Made by a program: the position numbers and the translations under genes | Shown here: positions 58,601-64,000 of the stretch, piece by piece | Layout: each line of letters begins with the position of its first letter | Position numbering within the stretch: position 1 is the stretch's first letter | The notes under the pieces: generated by a model | What the model was told of the DNA's origin: nothing | Database searches by the model: none | The model's input: only the letters and a program-made list of their open reading frames with translations | Source: Liolophura sinensis | Taxonomy: Eukaryota > Mollusca > Polyplacophora > Chitonida > Chitonidae | DNA: 64,000 bases | Assembly: GCF_032854445.1 (NCBI RefSeq) | Contig: NC_088300.1 | Coordinates: 37,352,458-37,416,457, forward strand | Direction: 5' to 3'

Positions 58601-60587
58601 CTTATTTTCAGTTGTTGCACTGGTATAATAGACCCAGGACGAGTCATAATGCATTTTGACTGTGATGGCAGTTTTCTGACTGTCGTATCGGGGTGACCTA
58701 CATGTACCTACATATTATAGGCCTTCACGATTTCACTGGAAATGGGACATTTCCTACATTTACGGTTTATTTGAACTCCAGAATATTGTTAGGTCTTTAG
58801 GAAATATTTCACTGCGACAAGCACCACTGATGGTGGGCTGAAGTGCTCAAGCCAATGTTTGGCTCCAGGCTAATCTCCATACATGAGAGGACAGTGTTTA
58901 CTTCCCCCAGGCACAGGCCAGGTTTTCTTCTCTGAGTTACCCAGTAAAAGCTTGATAGCGATAAGATAATTAATCTCACATGTCTGGATGACCTCTGAGG
59001 TAAAGTCTAAAAAACTGTCAGTGGGGCCTCAGTGGCTCAGCTGGTTAGTGCACTAGGGCAGCGTAATGACCCAGGATTCTCTCAACAATGCAGTCACTGT
59101 GAGTTCAAGTCCGGCTCATGCTGGTTTCCTCTCCAGTCGTATGTGGGAATGTCTGCCAGCAACCGGCAGATGGTCATGGGTTTCCCCCCGGGCTCTGCCT
59201 GGTTTCCACCCACTATAATGCTGGCCGCTGTCGTATAAGTGAAGTATTCTTGGATATGGCATAAAACACCCATCAAATAAATAAATAAATAAATAAATAA
59301 AAAACTGTCAGAAAAAGAAAAAGAAATACAGAAGATGAAATAACAAAGTGGAAGCAATGCCTTAAATGAAGATGTCAACAGTACTTACTCCAAAACATTG
59401 AATTGAGAGCATAGGCAGAGAGTAGGTCAATCTTTGCTTGATCCAAGGCACATAACTGTAAGAAATGAAAATAAGATTACGCCTGAATCACAACATTTAA
59501 ATACAAGAAGATCTGCAACCAAATATGAAATCCTTATACACAGCTGAACCTGCATTATGTGATTCTGGGCTAAAATGTGAGGCATGTAGGCACCTGTAGC
59601 CCTAGGTGGCTATTTCATCTCTCTTTACACTGGGCTGGCAGAGTATCATAGCCACAGAGGCAACCAATGGTAAACTGTACACCATTTCACGAGTTCGATA
59701 AATCTTTCCTAAATGATCTCAGCGGTCCCAATACAGATGTTAACTGTGGCACTCACCTCTCAGCTCGTCCGCACATGCAACATCCCATGCATATTTCGCT
59801 TGGTACAAGACACAAGAGAGCTAAATTGACCTCACAGTCATCGCTAAAGCAGCACCCATTTTGCCTTCACCACAGTGATGGGTGCTGAAAAAGTTGTCGT
59901 TCCAAAAGGCACATGTACTTACACCTGGAAAGAGGAGCCTAATGGCTACCTTGTTTAGAAATGGTTTGCTTTGTCGTGAATACGGGGCTGGTGTGCTGTT
60001 ACCGAATGGAATACATCTGGGATGTTGCCTGAGCGTATGAGCAGAGCAGTAACAGCCACAGTTAACATCTGTTCTGGACTGCTGAGATCATTTAGAAAAG
60101 ATTTATCGGATTTGGCGTGAAATGGTGTATGGTTTACCACTGCTTGCTCCTAAAGAGGGGAGATGAAAAAGCCACCTGGGGCTAAGATAGGTGCAAAGTT
60201 TCAGTTAAAAAAGTGGAATGAAGTGTAATGAAAAAGACCATAAAGTAAGACACACTCAGAAAACTTACAGTACATCGGTTACTACCAACAAAGCAACCGA
60301 GGATAGACTAATAAAAAATCAAATATAACGCCTCTATATGAGTCTCGAAAACTGCTCCTCCAATAAACTACAATACCCACAACACTGCCGTACCGGTAGC
60401 GAGTTATCAGCAATGTTCAAACTTTTTTATTTTGACGACTGCATACCTTTTCGGAAAGTTCATTTCTGGGCACTGATAACAGTGGTTCTAGGGATGCCTC
60501 AAGTCGAGTTAAGGAATCGTCAAATGCAGTTAATCGGTCTTTCAGATCGGGTGGTATGGCCCCATGCTCACTCTCGCTTGCTTCCAT
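55646..60587 (-). CDS. C1D: Nuclear nucleic-acid-binding protein C1D (exosome cofactor)
   Basis: Five exons: 60447-60587, 59389-59455, 58236-58291, 56916-57048, 55646-55785; 537 nt, 178 residues, all GT-AG and in phase. The Sas10/C1D domain spans about residues 12-125: [52 protein letters not shown] and [15 protein letters not shown] all match C1D/Rrp47 proteins. A lysine-rich tail follows ([14 protein letters not shown]). C1D binds RNA and the Rrp6 exonuclease of the nuclear exosome, helping 3' processing of rRNA and snoRNA. The start chosen is the ATG giving MEASESEHG; an upstream in-frame ATG-less extension exists but is unlike the family. Introns hold a Tc1 relic, SINEs and an inverted repeat. 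Confidence 0.93.
56176..56856 (+). mobile_element. Tc1/mariner-like element, internally deleted, with transposase relic
   Basis: Ends CACTGAACAAAAAGAAAA and, inverted, CAGAACAAAAATTTAAATGC lie next to TA dinucleotides. From 56339 a relic reads [20 protein letters not shown] (helix-turn-helix DNA-binding part), then after a deletion the C-terminal motif [19 protein letters not shown] (near 56553-56610). The DDE catalytic core is missing, so it is non-autonomous. It lies in the last intron of C1D. Confidence 0.8.
57464..57798 (-). mobile_element. tRNA-derived SINE (family 2), full length
   Basis: The - strand head ACCGGCCCCGATAGCACAGT has A box TAGCACAGTTGG. It ends in an AAATTGTTAAGTATGATG-type block and ACTC repeats. 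A second copy of only the 3' end lies at about 57403-57445. In C1D intron 3 (58236 to 57048). Confidence 0.85.
59022..59297 (+). mobile_element. Family 1 SINE, full length
   Basis: Target-site duplication TAAAAAACTGTCAG at 59008-59021 and 59298-59311. In C1D intron 2. Confidence 0.92.
59588..60192. repeat. Large imperfect inverted repeat in C1D intron 1
   Basis: Arms about 59588-59800 and 60000-60192 are diverged reverse complements. Shared blocks include AGGTGGCT.TTTCATCTC, ACACCATTTCACG, CGATAAATCTTT.CTAAATG and ACAGATGTTAACTGTGG. It could be a fold-back transposon or two opposed copies of one repeat. Confidence 0.75.
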
Positions 60588-62185
60588 CTTCAATGCATTC
60601 GGAGGACTGGCGACAAGAGACCGGCTTGACGGTAGTACTAAGACGCTTACATCAATCCTGCTGCATGTTATCAGGTACTTTCGAAATGGCAAATCCAGGG
60701 TTGATTGAAGATAGTATACAATGAAGGATCGATTACTTGAGTAAATAAAAGTGACCCGTTAAGTTCTTGAGATATTTTTGGTTGATGTAAGCAGCCCAGT
60801 CTTGTGGACCCATTCTAGCTGGACTGGCTCTACTCCTTTGCTAATTTGAGGCAACAATTTCGGCATCTGGTTCACTTTCTTCATATCATTAAGGGGCTTT
60901 GTTTGAATTATCTCAGTATTCCACACCTTTGTTACATGCTGGTAGTTTAGAAGTTAAATAAAATAAATAACTGATCCTTTCAGTAAACCAAAGAACTAAG
61001 AAAGCTGTAAAGTTGCAAACTCTACGTGATTCCGGTTTTGTTGTACGGTACTAAACCGCTCACTTAGGTCCACGCAGGAATACACTGAGTATATGTAGGC
61101 CCTATACATGTGCATCATGTTCGGAAAATCATTTATTTATTTAATATAGCCTAACTACACTCAATGAAACTGGTATTATTGTTTGAATAAGTTGCCTGTA
61201 CACATGTGTTCATCGATAGAGGTCAGTTCCGAATATTTCCGACGACTGACGGAAAATATGCATAAAATGGAAGGGTTATTTAAGAACGTAAATATATAAA
61301 AAAATACACCTCAAAAATGAAAAAAAAATTATCAGTTTTTTTCATATCTTTCTTCATTTTGCTTTAAAACATACTTTTCGTTTTTATAGTACCTTTTCAT
61401 ATATCCTTTAAGCTCAGTTTTTATTTTAATATAGGCCTAAGGTGATGTCAAATGGCCGATGAAAGACATCAGAATATTTTCAGCTGAGCCTACCCAGGAC
61501 CTGACATATTTGGGTAGTTACATTTAAGGTTACAGTCTTCCTTATAAGCCATTTTAACAAGCTTCCTTCAGTATCTAGGCCTAACCCTATTTAGCGTTGT
61601 TCTTATTGCCATACAGGTCCTGTTGGACATCCCACGTTGCTAAACTGTTCGTTTTGGGACTTCCTGCATACTTTAACAGGCTTGGGATGGTTAGCTTATT
61701 ACATGGACAGTTTGACCAATTGACAATTAAATTAATACCTTTCGACAACACAGGGTTTCGTCATGCCTACTGGTTCCGTATACAGCCACACAGTTTCTTT
61801 AGACTATGACATTTATGCTTTGCTTGCGATTGCACCAGTTCGCGTGGCCTAGTTGGTTGTAAGGTTAAATGATACATGAAACACAGGGTTTTATTTCTTA
61901 ATACGTAGTATATGATGTGGTCTAACGTATAAAACAACAACAACAAAAATTTATCAGCTTTCTTCTTGGTGCGTAAAATTGGCTTTAAACTGTAGTTTCC
62001 CAAGGCCATAGCTGCCGATCCGGAAATTAGGTAGCCTTACTTTGGTGACGTCAACTGTGTTAGCTGTGAAAACAAATATGCTAAGGTGAAGAATCTATGC
62101 GTCGAAACAGACATTCGTATACCCAATCGTCAACCAATAAGGACGTTCCAGGTCAATAATCTCAAGGCCAGTTCCAAACCGATGT

Positions 62186-62501
62186 ACCGGCCCCGATAGC
62201 ACAGTTGGTAGAGCGGTAGATCAAGGGTCAATGCTGGATCGAGTCACACCTAAGACGTTAGGTGTTCAGCATGAAGGGGATAGTGCAGCGACTGGTGGAG
62301 ACCCGTATCAGTATAATAGCTCGGGCGGGAAGGCTTACTTGCCTTCGGTAAGGCGTCTCAGTGAAGCAGCACTAGATAAAAGAGCGGTGGAAATCCGTCT
62401 ACAACAAGAAGGCACATTTCATGCACTCTAAGGATTCCTTCGTCATATGACGGAAAATTGTTAAGTACGACGTTTAAACCCCAAGCACTCACTCACTCAC
62501 T
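62186..62501 (+). mobile_element. tRNA-derived SINE (family 2)
   Basis: Head ACCGGCCCCGATAGCACAGT, A box and GTTGGTAGAGCGG intact, B-box region shortened. The tail ends in CACTCACTCACTCACT. Same family as 57464-57798 and 36632-36918. Confidence 0.88.
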
Positions 62502-62734
62502 AAAAAGACCGTTTAACGCAACTACCAAAGAACTAACAAAGTACATCAAGTACGAAAATAGGACAGGGTCATATAAAGAGAAGTAGTCAACAGTTATTCA
62601 GTGATGTAGCAAAGACGCAAGGTATGTTCTAGGCCGATTGAGTGAAATCAGCATTCAAAACGGTGTACCATGCTAGAGTATAAATTGTCGATAAAAAATA
62701 TGTATCTCAGTTGCGCTTTAATTGCAACTGTTCA

Positions 62735-62989
62735 AATATCCAGAGCGGCGGTCCAGTTCAACAGGATGAATATATTGCCCCTACGCTCTGGTTAAACGGA
62801 ATAAGATACAATCATGAAGCAGAGCGCCAGAGATTTCTGGACGCTCTGTCCATATTTACTTACAAAAGAATTATACTCAAAGCCCGAAATGGGGACGATA
62901 AGCTGGTGCCGCGTTCCCAGTATGTTCATCAACGTCATTTTCGAATATTTCTGACAGTTGATGGAAAAGAATCATTATATGAGTGCTGA
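62735..62989 (+). other. Unidentified coding-like open frame
   Basis: An open frame of about 85 codons without an ATG near its start ends at TGA 62987-62989. It looks compositionally protein-like (RFLDALSIFTYKR, HFRIFLTVDGKESLYEC). A diverged copy of its 3' end is at about 61215-61260 (FRIFPTTDGK in the same relative frame). It could be a terminal exon, a gene relic or part of a transposon. I do not recognise it. Confidence 0.3.
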
Positions 62990-63413
62990 TTAAGAAGTAT
63001 AACATATGCTTTAAAATGAAAATGTTTTTGTCTAATTTTGGGCATTCTTAATATCTTCAGGTTCCTTAAAATCATACTATTCGTTATGCAGTGCCTTTTT
63101 CATATATGTTTTAAATATGGCTTCTTTAACGCACCCTGACAGTTAAACTTGTAGGACTCGGTTAGTTCAATATCGTCCATTCCAATATGAAACTAGTATG
63201 GCATACTTAACACTGCAACCAAGGATTAGTATCTTATTAGTTTTATTAGCGTTAGCCTTCATTCCCCAATGCGCAGAAAAATATAGCTAGATTACTTACG
63301 TTTCTTGCAATATTTTCTAGTCGTTGATTATAGAACAAGATTAGTTGGCTCAGCCAGGAGAGTTACAATGCGCAACAAGGTAACCCAAGATGCAACGTGT
63401 CGTTGTTCTCGCA

Positions 63414-64000
63414 GTACGGATTGTCTTCATTGATGTCTTACCACTTCTCAAGTTATCTTACCACCACCTATCGCAACCCGTCCTCTCATTGATGTCATAC
63501 CACATTTCACGTTTGTCTTACAACCACCTATCGCAATCCGTCCTTTCTTTGATGTCTTGCCACTTTCCCACGTTTGCCTTACCACGACTTATCGCGATCC
63601 GTCCTCTCATCGATGTTATACCACTTTCCACGTTTTGTCTTACCACGTCCTATCGCGATCCGTCCTCTCATTGATGTCATACCACTTTCCACGTTTGTCT
63701 TACCACCACCTAGCTATTATGATCCGTCCTCTCACTGATTTTATACCACTTTCCACGTTTGTCTGACCACGTCTTATCGCGATCCGTCCTCTCATTGATG
63801 TTATACCACTTTCCACGTTTGTCTTACCACCACATAGCTATCATGATCCGTGCTCTCATTGATGCCTTACCACTTCCAAGTTTGTCTTCCCACAATTCAT
63901 CACGATCCCTCCTCTCGTTGGATCTCTTACACTTTCCAAATTTATCTTGCTACGACCTATATAGTGAGCCGTCCTCTCATTGATGTCTTATCACTTTCTA
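63414..64000 (+). repeat. 60-64-bp satellite array running off the window end
   Basis: At least nine diverged units with CGATCCGTCCTCTCATTGATG and CCACTTTCCACGTTTGTCTT. The unit length varies (59-64 bp), and the array continues beyond 64000. Confidence 0.95.

Larger units (their letters stand above)
60588..64000. other. Intergenic region to window end
   Basis: It starts with the C1D upstream region. It contains one family 2 SINE, a duplicated coding-like segment of unknown origin and a terminal satellite. No confirmed gene. Confidence 0.6.

Overview
The window is invertebrate nuclear DNA, most likely from a mollusc or another lophotrochozoan. It has intron-rich animal genes with GT-AG splice sites, many tRNA-derived SINEs with (AAAT)n tails and target-site duplications, TA-flanked MITEs, a Tc1-like relic and several minisatellites. 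Host DNA is AT-rich. One 13.5-kb block in the middle is visibly GC-richer and gene-dense.

Layout. (1) 496-17120, + strand: 3' two thirds of SMC3 (cohesin core subunit), 17 exons from the hinge to the stop; the 5' part lies outside the window. One intron (2841-4183) looks like a minor-spliceosome AT-AC intron. (2) 17121-22688: intergenic, with SINEs, a MITE and microsatellites. (3) 22695-36165: a complete-looking Polinton/Maverick (adintovirus-like) element with an exact 6-bp target-site duplication (CGTGTG) and 526-bp terminal inverted repeats differing at 2 positions by my reading. (4) 36172-38116: intergenic, with a SINE. (5) 38117-52790, + strand: a 14-exon, 762-residue, bilobal, GPI-anchored transferrin (melanotransferrin-like). 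(6) 52791-55645: intergenic. (7) 55646-60587, - strand: C1D (exosome cofactor), 5 exons, 178 residues. (8) 60588-64000: intergenic, with a SINE, an unidentified duplicated coding-like segment and a 60-64-bp satellite that runs off the window end.

The Polinton carries, rightward, a packaging ATPase, a small basic/hydrophobic virion-type protein, a proline-rich protein, a penton-like minor capsid protein, a second basic protein, the hexon-like major capsid protein and an adenain-like protease. Leftward it carries a protein-primed family B DNA polymerase (1320 aa) and, starting 8 bp inside the right TIR, a four-finger C2H2 protein. Both TIRs hold a CRE-type palindrome and an array of CCAAT boxes, so each end probably acts as the promoter for the gene next to it. 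The capsid genes and the polymerase converge on a junction with facing poly(A) signals and a nested inverted repeat.

The notable absence is a retroviral-type (rve) integrase. The 1.9 kb between the polymerase and zinc-finger genes, where another gene would fit, has no credible open frame and instead contains modular direct repeats and a tRNA-Ile-like sequence. An element with intact ends, target-site duplication and replication/capsid genes but no recognisable integrase, plus a terminal zinc-finger gene, is the most interesting object here.
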